A DNA stretch of 64,000 nt from Desulfobacillus sp041396245 (GTDB taxonomy: Bacteria > Pseudomonadota > Gammaproteobacteria > Burkholderiales > Rhodocyclaceae): the NCBI GenBank assembly GCA_041396245.1, contig JAWKYW010000006.1, forward strand, positions 62,001-126,000, read 5' to 3'. This document shows positions 24,998-34,019 of the stretch, one piece after another. Positions within the stretch are counted from its first letter, which is position 1; each line of letters begins with the position of its first letter. Made by a program: the position numbers and the translations under genes. The notes below the pieces were generated by a model, which made no database searches, had not been told where the DNA came from, and saw only the letters and a program-made list of their open reading frames with translations.

Positions 24998-25396
24998 ATG
25001 AGCGACGCCCCCACCCGGCTGCCGGACAGGCAGCCCACCCTGCGCCTGATGCCGATGCCGGCCGACGTGAACCACGCCGGCGACATCTTCGGCGGCTACG
25101 TCATGGCCAATGTCGACCTGGCCGGCGGCATCGTCGCCATCCGTCGCGCGCGCGGCCGCGTCGCCACCATCGCGGTGAACGAATTCCTCTTCAAGCAGCC
25201 GGTGTCGGTCGGCGACGTGCTGTCCTTTTACGCCGAGGTGGTCAAGGTCGGCCGCACCTCGATGACCATCAATGTCGAGGTGTACGCCGAGCGCCACCCG
25301 ACCAATCCGCTGGTGGTCAAGGTGACGGAGGCGCAGCTTACCTACGTCGCGCTCAATTCAGACGGCAGCAAGCGCGAGGTCCCGCCCGAACAGTAG
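24998..25396 (+). CDS. Acyl-CoA thioesterase, YciA-type hot-dog protein
   Basis: A 132-residue single hot-dog domain protein. The family segments VNHAGDIFGGYVMANVDLAG (with the catalytic Asp region), TIAVNEFLFKQPVSVGDVLSF and VGRTSMTINVEVYAER match YciA/cytosolic acyl-CoA thioesterases that release CoA from medium or long acyl-CoA. It lies between the two bifunctional beta-oxidation genes and may relieve CoA trapping. Confidence 0.87.
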   Translation: MSDAPTRLPDRQPTLRLMPMPADVNHAGDIFGGYVMANVDLAGGIVAIRRARGRVATIAVNEFLFKQPVSVGDVLSFYAEVVKVGRTSMTINVEVYAERHPTNPLVVKVTEAQLTYVALNSDGSKREVPPEQ

Positions 25397-25456
25397 CAAG
25401 GCATTTCCGCATCATCGCAGCACCCCCATTTCCAGCTTCCGAACCAGGAGAAGAAA

Positions 25457-27838
25457 GTGAGCAATTTCATCGTACGCAAAGTCGCCGTGCTCGGCGCCGG
25501 CGTCATGGGCGCGCAGATCGCCGCCCACTGCGCCAACGCCAACGTGCCGGTCGTGCTGTTCGACCTGCCGGCGAAGGAAGGCGATCCGAACGGCATCGTC
25601 AGAAAGGCCCTCGACGGCCTGAAGAAACTCGAACCGACGCCCTTCGCAGCCAGGGACCGCGTCGCCTACATCGACGCCGCCAACTACGACTCGGATCTCG
25701 AGCAGCTGCGCGGCTGCGACCTGATCATCGAGGCCATTGCCGAGAAGATGGAGTGGAAGCACGACCTCTACAAGAAGGTCGCGCCCTTCGTCGCCGGCCA
25801 CGCCATCTTCGCCAGCAACACCTCCGGCCTGTCGATCAACGCCCTGGCCGAGGCGCTGCCGGCGGGCCTGCGCGGCCGCTTCTGCGGCGTGCATTTCTTC
25901 AACCCGCCGCGCTACATGCAGCTGGTCGAGCTGATCGCCTGCAAGGGCACGGCGCCCGGCCTGCTCGACGACCTGGAGACCTTCCTCACCACCACGCTCG
26001 GCAAGGGCGTGGTGCGCGCGCTGGACACGCCGAACTTCGTCGCCAACCGCGTCGGCGTCTTCTCCATGCTGGCCGTGATGCACCACACCGAGCGCCTCGG
26101 CCTCGGCTTCGACGTGGTGGATGCGCTGACCGGCCCCGCCATCGGCCGACCGAAGAGCGCCACCTACCGCACCGCCGACGTGGTCGGCCTCGACACCCTG
26201 GCCCACGTCATCGGCACCCTGCAGTCGACGCTGCCCGATGACCCCTGGCACCAGCATTACGCCGTGCCGGGGTGGCTGACTTTCCTGATCCAGAAAGGCG
26301 CGCTCGGCCAGAAGACCCGCGCCGGCATCTACAGGAAGGAAGGCAAGGCGATCAACGTGATCGACCTGGCGAAGCAGGACTACCGCCCCTCCGCCGCCGA
26401 GGTCGACGCCGAGGTCGCCGCCATCCTCAAGACCAAAAATCCGGCGGAGAAGTTCGAGAAGCTGCGCGCGCATCCGTCGGTCCAGGCGCAGTTTCTCTGG
26501 GCCATCTTCCGCGACATCTTCCACTACTGCGCCTTCCACCTCGCATCCATCGCCGACAATGCGCGCGACGTCGACTTCGCCATGCGCTGGGGCTTCGGCT
26601 GGAAGGAAGGCCCCTTCGAGACCTGGCAGGCGGCAGGCTGGCAGGCCATAGCGAATGCCGTGAAGGCCGACATCGAGGCCGGCAAGGCGATGAGCGCCGC
26701 GCCGCTGCCGGCCTGGGTTTTTGATGGACGCAATGGCGTGCATGGCGCGAATGGCTCGTATTCGGCGAGCGCCAAGGCCGAGCAGCCGCGCTCGACGCTG
26801 CCGGTGTATGCGCGGCAGGTCTTCCCCGAGCGCGTGCTGGGCGAGGCCGAGGAACGCGGCACGACGGTATTCGAGAGCGAGGGCGTGCGGATGTGGACGG
26901 CGCCGGGCGACGCGGAGGTCGCCGTGCTGTCCTTCAGGAGCAAGGCCAACACCCTTGGCCCCGACGTGCTGGAAGGCATCATCGAGGCGGTGGCGCGCGC
27001 CGAGCGCGACTACAAGGGGCTGGTGATCTGGCAGGCCAGGCCGCCGTTTTCGGCCGGCGCCAACCTGGCGGCGCTGGCGCCGGCCCTGCAGGCGAAGGAT
27101 TTCGCCGGCCTGGAGAAGGGCGTGGCCCGCTTCCAGCAGATGAGCCAGACGCTGAAGTACGCCCAGGTGCCGGTGGTGGCGGCAGTGAACGGCATGGCGC
27201 TCGGCGGCGGCTGCGAGGTCGTCATGCATTCGAGCCGCGCAGTGGCGGCGCTGGAGTCCTATATCGGCCTGGTCGAGGCCGGCGTCGGCCTCATCCCGGC
27301 CGGCGGCGGCTGCAAGGAGTTCGCCCTGCGCGCCGCCGAGGCCGCGGCGCGCACCGCCGGCGGCGACGTCTTCCCCTTCCTGCAGCCGGTGTTCCAGACC
27401 GTCGCCATGGCCAACGTCTCGAAGAGCGCCCTGGAGGCGCGCGAGCTCGGCTTCCTGCGCGAGTCCGACCCGGTGGTGTTCAACGCCCACGAAATCCTGC
27501 ACGTGGCGCGGCAGACGGCGCGCGCGCTGGCGGAATCCGGCTGGCGGCCGAAGCTGCCGCCGCGCGCCATCAAGGTGGCCGGCCGCAACGGCATTGCCAG
27601 CCTCGAGATGATGCTGGTGAACATGAAGGAGGGCGGCATGATCTCCGCCCACGACTACCGCGTCGCGAAGGGGGCCGCATCCGCGCTGTGCGGCGGCGAC
27701 GTCGAGACCGGCACGCTGGTGAACGAGGACTGGCTGCTCGCTGTCGAGCGCCACGAGTTCGTCGAGCTGCTGAAGACCGAGAAGACGCAACAGCGCATCG
27801 CCCACATGCTGGAAACCGGCAAGCCGCTGCGCAACTAA
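25457..27838 (+). CDS. 3-hydroxyacyl-CoA dehydrogenase / enoyl-CoA hydratase, FadN-type domain order
   Basis: A 793-residue fusion with dehydrogenase first and crotonase last, the reverse of the fadJ-like gene and the order seen in FadN. The NAD-binding motif is AVLGAGVMGAQIAAHCAN at residue 9, followed by SNTSGLSINALAEAL and GVHFFNPPRYMQLVE. The crotonase domain lies at about 480-680 (ARPPFSAGANLAAL, GMALGGGCEVVMHSS). The start is GTG after AGGAGAAG. With the next gene, a FadA-type thiolase, it forms a second complete module. A bipartite motif copy lies at 26260-26283. Confidence 0.9.
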   Translation: MSNFIVRKVAVLGAGVMGAQIAAHCANANVPVVLFDLPAKEGDPNGIVRKALDGLKKLEPTPFAARDRVAYIDAANYDSDLEQLRGCDLIIEAIAEKMEWKHDLYKKVAPFVAGHAIFASNTSGLSINALAEALPAGLRGRFCGVHFFNPPRYMQLVELIACKGTAPGLLDDLETFLTTTLGKGVVRALDTPNFVANRVGVFSMLAVMHHTERLGLGFDVVDALTGPAIGRPKSATYRTADVVGLDTLAHVIGTLQSTLPDDPWHQHYAVPGWLTFLIQKGALGQKTRAGIYRKEGKAINVIDLAKQDYRPSAAEVDAEVAAILKTKNPAEKFEKLRAHPSVQAQFLWAIFRDIFHYCAFHLASIADNARDVDFAMRWGFGWKEGPFETWQAAGWQAIANAVKADIEAGKAMSAAPLPAWVFDGRNGVHGANGSYSASAKAEQPRSTLPVYARQVFPERVLGEAEERGTTVFESEGVRMWTAPGDAEVAVLSFRSKANTLGPDVLEGIIEAVARAERDYKGLVIWQARPPFSAGANLAALAPALQAKDFAGLEKGVARFQQMSQTLKYAQVPVVAAVNGMALGGGCEVVMHSSRAVAALESYIGLVEAGVGLIPAGGGCKEFALRAAEAAARTAGGDVFPFLQPVFQTVAMANVSKSALEARELGFLRESDPVVFNAHEILHVARQTARALAESGWRPKLPPRAIKVAGRNGIASLEMMLVNMKEGGMISAHDYRVAKGAASALCGGDVETGTLVNEDWLLAVERHEFVELLKTEKTQQRIAHMLETGKPLRN
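26260..26283 (-). repeat. Bipartite motif copy, exact
   Basis: On the minus strand AAAGTCAG, 10 bp, ACGGCG (14 of 14), within the FadN-like gene where the sense strand encodes AVPGWLTF. Confidence 0.75.
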
Positions 27839-27845
27839 AGAAGCC

Positions 27846-27920
27846 CGTCGTCCCCGCGAAAGCGGGGACCCATTGGAGTCGAGACAAACCCCTGGATTCC
27901 CGCTTGCGCGGGAATGACGA
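27846..27920. repeat. CGTCATTCCCGCG-family inverted repeat
   Basis: CGTCGTCCCCGCGAAAGCGG at the left is answered by CCCGCTTGCGCGGGAATGACG at the right; each half is itself a small palindrome. A half copy occurs at 57605-57632. This type is widespread in proteobacteria as an intergenic repeat. It separates the FadN-like gene from its thiolase. Confidence 0.8.
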
Positions 27921-27938
27921 AATACACCGGAGATTGAA

Positions 27939-29141
27939 ATGACCAAGCAAATTCAAGACGCCTACATCGTCGCCGCCACGCGCACCCCGGTCGGCAAGGT
28001 CCGCGGCGCGCTGAAGAACGTGCGCCCCGACGACATGCTGGCCCACGTCATCCGCAACGTCATGGCGCGCGCGCCCGGCCTCGACCCGCAGCTGATCGGC
28101 GACGTCGTCGTCGGCTGCGCCATGCCGGAGGCCGAGCAGGGCATGAACGTCGCCCGCATCGGCCTCCTGCTGGCCGGCCTGCCCAACAGCGTGCCGGGCA
28201 TGACCATCAACCGCTTCTGCGCCTCCGGCGTGCAGGCCGTGGCGCTCGCCGCCGACCGCATCCGCCTGGGCGAGGCCGACGTCATGATCGCCGCCGGCAC
28301 CGAGACCATGAGCATGATGCCGACCATGATGGGCAACAAGGTCTCGCTCAATCCGGCGGTGTTCGAGCACGACGAGAACGTCGGCATCGCCTACGGCATG
28401 GGCCTCACCGCCGAGAAGGTGGCGGCGCAGTGGAAGGTGTCGCGCGAGGACCAGGACGCCTTCGCCGTCGCCAGCCACCGGAAGGCGACGGCCGCCATCG
28501 CCGCCGGCAGGTTCAGGGCGGAAATCTCGCCCTACACGGTGCGCGACCATCAGCCCGACTTCAGGAGCGGCGCCGTGAAGATCGTCGAGCGCGTGATGGA
28601 GAACGACGAGGGCCCGCGTCCCGACAGCTCGATCGAGGGCCTGGCCAGGCTGCGACCGGTGTTCGCGGCGAAGGGCTCGGTTACCGCCGGCAATTCCTCG
28701 CAGATGTCCGACGGCGCCGGCGCCGTGCTGCTGGTGTCGGAGAAGATCCTCAAGCAATTCAGCCTGACGCCGATTGCCCGCTTTCGCGGCTTCGCCGTCG
28801 CCGGCGTGCCGCCGGAGATCATGGGCATCGGCCCGATCGAGGCCATCCCGCGCGTGCTGAAGCAGGCCGGCGTGAATCAGGCCGACGTGGACTGGATCGA
28901 GTTGAACGAAGCCTTCGCCGCCCAGGCGCTGGCCGTCATGCGCACGCTTGAGCTCGACCCGCAGAAGGTGAACCCGCTGGGCGGCGCCATCGCCCTCGGC
29001 CATCCGCTCGGCGCCACCGGCGCCATCCGCACCGCCACCGTGATGGCGGCGATGCAGCGCGGCGAGGCGAAATACGGCATGGTCACCATGTGCATCGGCA
29101 CCGGCATGGGGGCGGCCGGGCTGTTTGAGTCCGTGGTATAA
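27939..29141 (+). CDS. fadA: Acetyl-CoA C-acyltransferase (thiolase), FadA-like
   Basis: A 400-residue thiolase. The nucleophile is Cys94 (INRFCASGVQAV); WIELNEAFAAQAL, GGAIALGHPLGATGA and MCIGTGMGAAG complete the active site. It lies 100 bp downstream of the FadN-like gene and is followed by a strong terminator, so it ends the beta-oxidation transcript. Confidence 0.93.
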   Translation: MTKQIQDAYIVAATRTPVGKVRGALKNVRPDDMLAHVIRNVMARAPGLDPQLIGDVVVGCAMPEAEQGMNVARIGLLLAGLPNSVPGMTINRFCASGVQAVALAADRIRLGEADVMIAAGTETMSMMPTMMGNKVSLNPAVFEHDENVGIAYGMGLTAEKVAAQWKVSREDQDAFAVASHRKATAAIAAGRFRAEISPYTVRDHQPDFRSGAVKIVERVMENDEGPRPDSSIEGLARLRPVFAAKGSVTAGNSSQMSDGAGAVLLVSEKILKQFSLTPIARFRGFAVAGVPPEIMGIGPIEAIPRVLKQAGVNQADVDWIELNEAFAAQALAVMRTLELDPQKVNPLGGAIALGHPLGATGAIRTATVMAAMQRGEAKYGMVTMCIGTGMGAAGLFESVV

Positions 29142-29153
29142 ATCCGTCTGGCA

Positions 29154-29187
29154 GGGGAGGGGCGCCGCGGCGCCCCTCCCCGTTTTT
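29154..29187 (+). terminator. Rho-independent terminator after fadA
   Basis: A 13-bp perfect stem (GGGGAGGGGCGCC at 29154-29166 with 29169-29181) with a two-base loop, followed by G and five T. It ends the transcript from the fad genes just before a new ribosome binding site. Confidence 0.88.
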
Positions 29188-29198
29188 CAGGAGGACAA

Positions 29199-30677
29199 GT
29201 GATCAGGAAAATTGCCCTGCTCGTGCTGGCGCTGCTGGCCGTGCTGACGGTTGCGGTGGCCGCCAATACCCTGCGCCACGGCTCGCGCCAGATCGAGGTG
29301 GCGCCCGTCGCATCGATCGCGCTCGACGAGCAGGCCGCGGCGCGGCGACTGGCCGCCGCCGTGCGCCTGCGCACGATTTCCTACGATGGCGAGCCGGAAG
29401 CCAGCGCCGCCGAGTTCCGCAGGCTGCATGCCCTGCTGAGGAAATCCTTCCCGCGCGCGCACGCCGCGCTCAAGCGCGAGGTCGTGAACGAACTGAGCCT
29501 GCTCTACGCCTGGCCCGGCAGCGATCCGGCGGCGCAGCCGATCATGCTGATGGCGCACCAGGACGTGGTGCCCATCGCATCCGGCACGGAACGGGACTGG
29601 CTGGCCGAACCCTTCGCCGGCGAAATACGCGACGGTTTCGTCTGGGGGCGTGGCGCCTGGGACGACAAGGCCAACCTGTTCGCCATCTTCGAGGCCGTCG
29701 AGACGCTCGCCGCCTCGGGCTTCAAGCCGCGACAGACGATCTATATCGCCTCCGGCCACGACGAGGAGATCGGCGGCGAACGGGGCGCCAGGGCCATCGC
29801 CGCGCTGCTCCAGTCCCGCGGCGTGCGGCTGGCGTTCGTTCTCGACGAAGGCCTGCTCATCACCGAGGGCGTACTGAAGGGGCTCGACCGCCCGGTGGCC
29901 CTGATCGGCACGGCGGAGAAGGGCTACCTCACGTTGGCGCTGGCGGCGAAGGCCCGCCCCGGCCATTCCTCCATGCCGCCGCCGGAAACCGCCATCGGCA
30001 TGCTCAGCGCGGCGCTGGCGCGCCTCGAAGACCGGCAGATGCCGGCGGCGTTCCGCGGCGTCGCCGCCGAAATGTTCGACACCCTCGCGCCGGAGATGCA
30101 CGGCGTGAACCGCCTGCTGCTCTCCAACCTCTGGCTGTTCGGCCCCGTCGTGAAAAGTCAGCTGGAGAAAGGCGCCGCCACCAACGCCATGCTGCGCACC
30201 ACCACCGCACTCACGGTCGTGCAGGGCGGCAACAAGGAAAACGTGCTGCCCGGGCGCGCGGAGGCGCGCGTCAACTTCCGCATCCTTCCCGGGGACACCG
30301 TCGAAGGCGTCACCGCCCATGTCAGGCAAGTCGTCGCCAACGAGGCAATCGCCGTCGGCCCCGGCGGCAAGCAGGCCAACGAGCCGACGCCGGTCTCGCC
30401 CTCGGCGGCGCCATCCTACCGGCTGATCGCCCGCACCGTGCGCGAGCTGTTCCCCGGCACCGTCGTCGCCCCCGGTCTGATGATTGCCGCTACCGACTCG
30501 CGCCACATGGCGCCGATCGCCGACGCCGTCTACCGCTTTTCGCCGGTGCGGGCGAAAAGCGAGGACCTGTCGCGTTTCCACGGCACCAACGAGCGCATCT
30601 CGGTGGCCAACCATGCCGAGCTGATCCGTTTCTACCATCGCCTAGTTCAGAACGCGTCGAACGAGGAAACACGATGA
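29199..30677 (+). CDS. M20-family carboxypeptidase (CPS1/PM20D1-like), membrane-anchored
   Basis: A 492-residue zinc peptidase. The start is GTG after AGGAGG. Residues about 3-22 form a signal anchor (IALLVLALLAVLTVAVAA). Metal-binding segments are MLMAHQDVVPI, WGRGAWDDKANLF and ASGHDEEIGGERG, and there is a dimerisation domain near 240-350. The closest named relatives are Gly-Xaa carboxypeptidase CPS1 and PM20D1, which hydrolyse or form N-acyl amino acids, a plausible link to the adjacent acyl-CoA genes, though this is inference. It overlaps the enoyl-CoA hydratase gene by 4 bp (ATGA). Confidence 0.83.
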   Translation: MIRKIALLVLALLAVLTVAVAANTLRHGSRQIEVAPVASIALDEQAAARRLAAAVRLRTISYDGEPEASAAEFRRLHALLRKSFPRAHAALKREVVNELSLLYAWPGSDPAAQPIMLMAHQDVVPIASGTERDWLAEPFAGEIRDGFVWGRGAWDDKANLFAIFEAVETLAASGFKPRQTIYIASGHDEEIGGERGARAIAALLQSRGVRLAFVLDEGLLITEGVLKGLDRPVALIGTAEKGYLTLALAAKARPGHSSMPPPETAIGMLSAALARLEDRQMPAAFRGVAAEMFDTLAPEMHGVNRLLLSNLWLFGPVVKSQLEKGAATNAMLRTTTALTVVQGGNKENVLPGRAEARVNFRILPGDTVEGVTAHVRQVVANEAIAVGPGGKQANEPTPVSPSAAPSYRLIARTVRELFPGTVVAPGLMIAATDSRHMAPIADAVYRFSPVRAKSEDLSRFHGTNERISVANHAELIRFYHRLVQNASNEETR

Positions 30678-31474
30678 ATGAACAGGTATTGCTTGACATC
30701 CGCGGCACCGTCGCCACGCTGACCCTGAACCGGCCGCAGGCGATGAATGCGCTCGGCCTGGAAATGGGCCAGGCCTTCCTCGCCCGCGCGCAGGAACTGC
30801 AGAAGGCCGGCGGCGTGAAGGTGGTCGTCGTCACCGGCGCCGGCGATCACTTCATGGCCGGCGGCGACATCAAGGAGTTTCACGGCATGCTGGCGGAGCC
30901 CCCCGAGGCGCGCAGCCGCGCCTTCGGCCGGCTGATCGGCGAGCTGATCAATCCGGCCGTCGAGATCCTGCGCGACCTGCCGGCCGTCGTCGTCGGCAAG
31001 GTGCGCGGCGCCTGCGCCGGCTTCGGCTTCTCGCTGATGGCCGGCTGCGACCTCGCGCTGGCGGCCGACAACGCCTACTTCACCACTGGCTACTCGCTGC
31101 TCGGCACCACCGCCGACGGCGGCGGCACGTATTTCCTGCCGCGCCTGGTCGGCGCGAAGAAAGCCGCCGAACTGACCCTGCTGGCCGAGCGCATCGACGC
31201 GCAGCAGGCACTGGCCCTCGGCCTCGTGAACCGCGTCGTGCCGTCCGCCGGACTCGACGCGGCCTGCGAGGCGCTGGCGGCGCGCCTTGCCGCCGGGCCG
31301 TCCATCGCCTACGCCAACGCCAGGCGCCTGCTCAACCGCTCGCTCGGCGCGACCCTGGCCGAACAGCTCGCGGCCGAGGCGGATTCGTTCAGCCGCTGCA
31401 GTGCGACGGGCGATTTCGCCGAGGGCGTGACCGCTTTCGTCGAGAAGCGCAAGCCGTCCTTCAAGGGGAAGTGA
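30674..31474 (+). CDS. Enoyl-CoA hydratase/isomerase family protein
   Basis: A 266-residue stand-alone crotonase. The oxyanion-hole segments are GDHFMAGGDIKEFH (about 57-70) and GKVRGACAGFGFSLMAGCDL (about 108-127). The usual second catalytic Glu region reads SLLGTTADGGGTYFLPRLVG, with Asp in place of one commonly conserved acidic position, so hydratase versus isomerase activity is uncertain. It is translationally coupled to the M20 peptidase gene and abuts the convergent ydcF-like gene with no gap. Confidence 0.87.
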   Translation: MNEQVLLDIRGTVATLTLNRPQAMNALGLEMGQAFLARAQELQKAGGVKVVVVTGAGDHFMAGGDIKEFHGMLAEPPEARSRAFGRLIGELINPAVEILRDLPAVVVGKVRGACAGFGFSLMAGCDLALAADNAYFTTGYSLLGTTADGGGTYFLPRLVGAKKAAELTLLAERIDAQQALALGLVNRVVPSAGLDAACEALAARLAAGPSIAYANARRLLNRSLGATLAEQLAAEADSFSRCSATGDFAEGVTAFVEKRKPSFKGK

Positions 31475-32215
31475 TCAGGACAGCCGCTGCACCAGACGGC
31501 CGAGCAGCTCGTGCAGGGCGATGCGGCCGGCCCACAGGCCGCCGGGGCCGGGCAGCCAGTCGAGCGGGGTGAACGGCGCGACCGTCTCGAAGCCGGTCGG
31601 GGCGGGGACGGCGTCCAGTCCCGCGGCGGAAAACGCTTCCAGTGCGCGCCGCATGTGCCAGGCATGCGTCACCAGCAGCACGCGCCGCACGCCGGCCGCA
31701 CGCAGCAGCGGCACGCTCAGGCGCGCATTCTCCCGCGTGTCGGCGGAGGCGTCCTCGATCCAGCGCACTTTCACGCCGAATTCCCCTTCCAGCGCCATCC
31801 GCATGCTGTGACCCTCCGGCACTCCGCCCAGCGGTGCGCCGCCGCTGACCAGCAGGGGCAGGCCGGTTTCCCGCTGCAGGCGCGCGGCGTAGCGGATGCG
31901 CTCGAGCGACCAGCGGCTGACGGTGTCGCCGCCGTACTCCGGCGCCGCCAGGTAACTGCCGCCGCCCAGCACGACGATGGCCTGGGCGTCCTTCGCCAGG
32001 GCGAGATCGAGCGGCGGCACGTCTTCGACGGCGGCGAGCAGGGTTTTCGTCAGCACCGGCGTCGCCATCAGCCAGAGCAGGACGAGGCCGCCCCAGGCGA
32101 GCGTCTTGCCCAAGCGCGGCCGGCGCCGCATCAGCAGCAGGCCGAGGGCGGCGAGCAGCAGCGGGCCGGCCGGCGGCAGCACCAGTGCGGTGAGGAGCTT
32201 CTTCAGGAGGAACAC
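31475..32215 (-). CDS. YdcF/ElyC family protein (DUF218)
   Basis: A 246-residue inner-membrane protein with two N-terminal transmembrane helices (about 5-25 and 36-56) and a DUF218 domain showing DAQAIVVLGGGSYLAAPEYG, LLVSGGAPLG, SADTRENARLS and LLVTHAWHMRRAL. ElyC, the best-studied relative, affects envelope polymer synthesis. I use the GTG at 32215, which overlaps the TAG stop of the upstream ThDP-enzyme gene (TAGTG) and is preceded by GGAAGGT, so the two are translationally coupled. Longer upstream frames overlap the ThDP gene and are not real. Confidence 0.8.
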   Translation of the reverse strand: MFLLKKLLTALVLPPAGPLLLAALGLLLMRRRPRLGKTLAWGGLVLLWLMATPVLTKTLLAAVEDVPPLDLALAKDAQAIVVLGGGSYLAAPEYGGDTVSRWSLERIRYAARLQRETGLPLLVSGGAPLGGVPEGHSMRMALEGEFGVKVRWIEDASADTRENARLSVPLLRAAGVRRVLLVTHAWHMRRALEAFSAAGLDAVPAPTGFETVAPFTPLDWLPGPGGLWAGRIALHELLGRLVQRLS

Positions 32216-33948
32216 TAGCCGGTGACCTTCCGCAACAGCGCCCGGCTCACCATGCGCAGACGTTGCTTGAGCGGGAAGCGCTTGAAGTTGGTCTTCACCG
32301 CGCCCTTGGTGAAGGCGGTGCGTTTCGCGTAGTCGATGTTCACATCCACCACCACCGGCCGCCCGGTGGCGGCGATGCGGCGCGCCTCGGCGACGCAGCC
32401 GGCGATGGCGGCATCGTTTTCCATGCGGACGTAGGCGGCGCCGGTGGCCAGCGCCACGCCCTCCAGATTCACCGCGCCGAGGACGGCGCAGGGCTTGCGG
32501 TTGTAGGGAATCTCCTGCGCCTGGGCGATCTGCGACAGCTCGCCGTCGTGGAAGACGAAGTAGGCGATGCCCAGCCCCTCCTTGGTGGCGGTGAGGATTT
32601 CCATGCAGGTCATCATGAAGGCGCCGTCGCCGACGATGGAGAACACCTCGCGCCGCGGCTGCGACAGCTTGGCGCCGACCGCCGCCGGCACGGCATAGCC
32701 CATGCAGTTGAAGTCGGTCGGCAGGATCAGGCCGCGCGAGGCGTGCACGGGGAAAAGCTCGGCGGTGAGGAAAGTGTGGTTGCCGTCGTCCACCGTGGCG
32801 ATGGCGTCGTCGGGCATCTGCTTGCGCAGCTCGTCGAAGAAGCGCGCCGGGTTGACGCGGCCTTTCGGGTCGTGGGCATACCATTCGTCGCGCCAGGCCT
32901 GCTTGTCGCGGCGGATACCCGCCTGCGGGCCGTTCGCGGCCGGCCGCGCCGTGCCGCGCGCACGCAGGGCGAAAGTCAGTTGCTGCAGCACGGCGGCGGC
33001 ATCGCCTTCGAGCGCCACCTTGGCCGGATAGTTCTTGCCGAAGACCTCGGGGTTGATGTCGATGTGCACCAGGTTCTCCGGCACGGTCACGCCGAAGCTG
33101 CCGGTGGCGATCTCGCCGAAGCGGGTGCCGACGGCGAGCAGGGCGTCGCAGCCGGCGAAGGCGTTGCGGGAAGGGGGCGCCGCGTGCGGGCCGAAACTGA
33201 AGCCGGCGTGCAGCGGGTGCGTGGCGGGGAACACCGACAGGCCCTGCAGGGTGGTGGCCACCGGCGCCTGCAGGAATTCGGCGAGCTCGACGAGCTGCGG
33301 CAGGGCGTCGACGGCGCCCCAGCCGACGAAGAGGCCGGGCCGCTGCGCTGCCAGCAGGATCTCCGAAGCGCGGGCGATGTCCGCCTGCGCCGGCAGCGGC
33401 TTCGCCGGCGACGGCACGAAGGCCGGCAGCTCGCCCACTTCCTCCGGGAACAGCTGCAGGTTCACCGGCAGCTCGACGAACACCGGCCCCGGCTCGCCCG
33501 AGGTGGCGATGCGCCAGGCCTCGAAAATCGTCGGCACCACCTCGGCATGCGTCTTGACGAGGAAGGTCGCCTTGGTCAGCGGCTTCATGAAGGCGTGCTG
33601 GTCGATCTCGTGCAGCTGGTAGCGCTTGCCGAGGTCGGTGCGGATGCCGCCGGTGATCACCAGCATCGGCACGCCGGCGAGCAGCGCCTCGGCGATGCCG
33701 CTGGCGGCATGGGTCAGGCCGGCCGCCGGCACGATGGCCAGGGTGCCGACGGTGCCGGAGACGCGGCTCACGGCGTCGGCGATGAAGGAGGCGGAGCCCT
33801 CGTGGGTGACGAGCACCGGCACGATTTTCTCCGACTTGTTCAGCTCGTCGTAGAACTCGGTGTTCTGCACCCCCGGGATGCCGAAGGTGAATTTCACGCC
33901 GAGCTGCTCGAGGGCATGCACGGCGAGCCAGGCGGCTGTTTTTTTCAC
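32215..33948 (-). CDS. Thiamine-diphosphate enzyme, acetolactate-synthase-like
   Basis: A 577-residue member of the decarboxylase/acetolactate synthase superfamily. Glu50 in VTHEGSASFIADA is the cofactor-activating Glu. The central domain (about 190-340) and the C-terminal ThDP/Mg site (GDGAFMMTCMEILTATKEGL) follow. At the end of the metal motif the usual Asn-Asn-Gly reads His-Asp-Gly (FVFHDGELS). The substrate is unknown; acetolactate synthase proper is less likely because no regulatory subunit is nearby. It is upstream of a ydcF-like gene (coupled) and downstream of an FAD dehydrogenase gene in the same direction. Confidence 0.78.
   Translation of the reverse strand: MKKTAAWLAVHALEQLGVKFTFGIPGVQNTEFYDELNKSEKIVPVLVTHEGSASFIADAVSRVSGTVGTLAIVPAAGLTHAASGIAEALLAGVPMLVITGGIRTDLGKRYQLHEIDQHAFMKPLTKATFLVKTHAEVVPTIFEAWRIATSGEPGPVFVELPVNLQLFPEEVGELPAFVPSPAKPLPAQADIARASEILLAAQRPGLFVGWGAVDALPQLVELAEFLQAPVATTLQGLSVFPATHPLHAGFSFGPHAAPPSRNAFAGCDALLAVGTRFGEIATGSFGVTVPENLVHIDINPEVFGKNYPAKVALEGDAAAVLQQLTFALRARGTARPAANGPQAGIRRDKQAWRDEWYAHDPKGRVNPARFFDELRKQMPDDAIATVDDGNHTFLTAELFPVHASRGLILPTDFNCMGYAVPAAVGAKLSQPRREVFSIVGDGAFMMTCMEILTATKEGLGIAYFVFHDGELSQIAQAQEIPYNRKPCAVLGAVNLEGVALATGAAYVRMENDAAIAGCVAEARRIAATGRPVVVDVNIDYAKRTAFTKGAVKTNFKRFPLKQRLRMVSRALLRKVTG
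32972..32995 (+). repeat. Bipartite motif copy, exact
   Basis: AAAGTCAG, 10 bp, ACGGCG (14 of 14), antisense inside the ThDP-enzyme gene. The 10-bp middle ends CTGCAGC, as in the 7644 and 15491 copies. Confidence 0.75.
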
Positions 33949-33976
33949 TATTCCTCCTTGTGCTGCAAATGGTTCC

Positions 33977-34019
33977 GTAGGCCTTCAGGCCGACAGCGTC
34001 GGGCTGAAGCCCGACCTAC
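33977..34019. repeat. REP-type palindrome pair that supplies a stop codon
   Basis: GTAGGCCTTCAGGCCGAC and GTCGGGCTGAAGCCCGACCT arms almost adjacent. Read leftward, the TAG in the right arm (34016-34018) is the stop codon of the FAD dehydrogenase gene. Confidence 0.82.

Noticed and set aside
30154..30177. AAAGTCAG in the M20 peptidase gene as a full motif copy
   Set aside because: The first half is perfect but the second reads GCGCCG (12 of 14 in total); it is listed in the finding as weak but not annotated as a feature.
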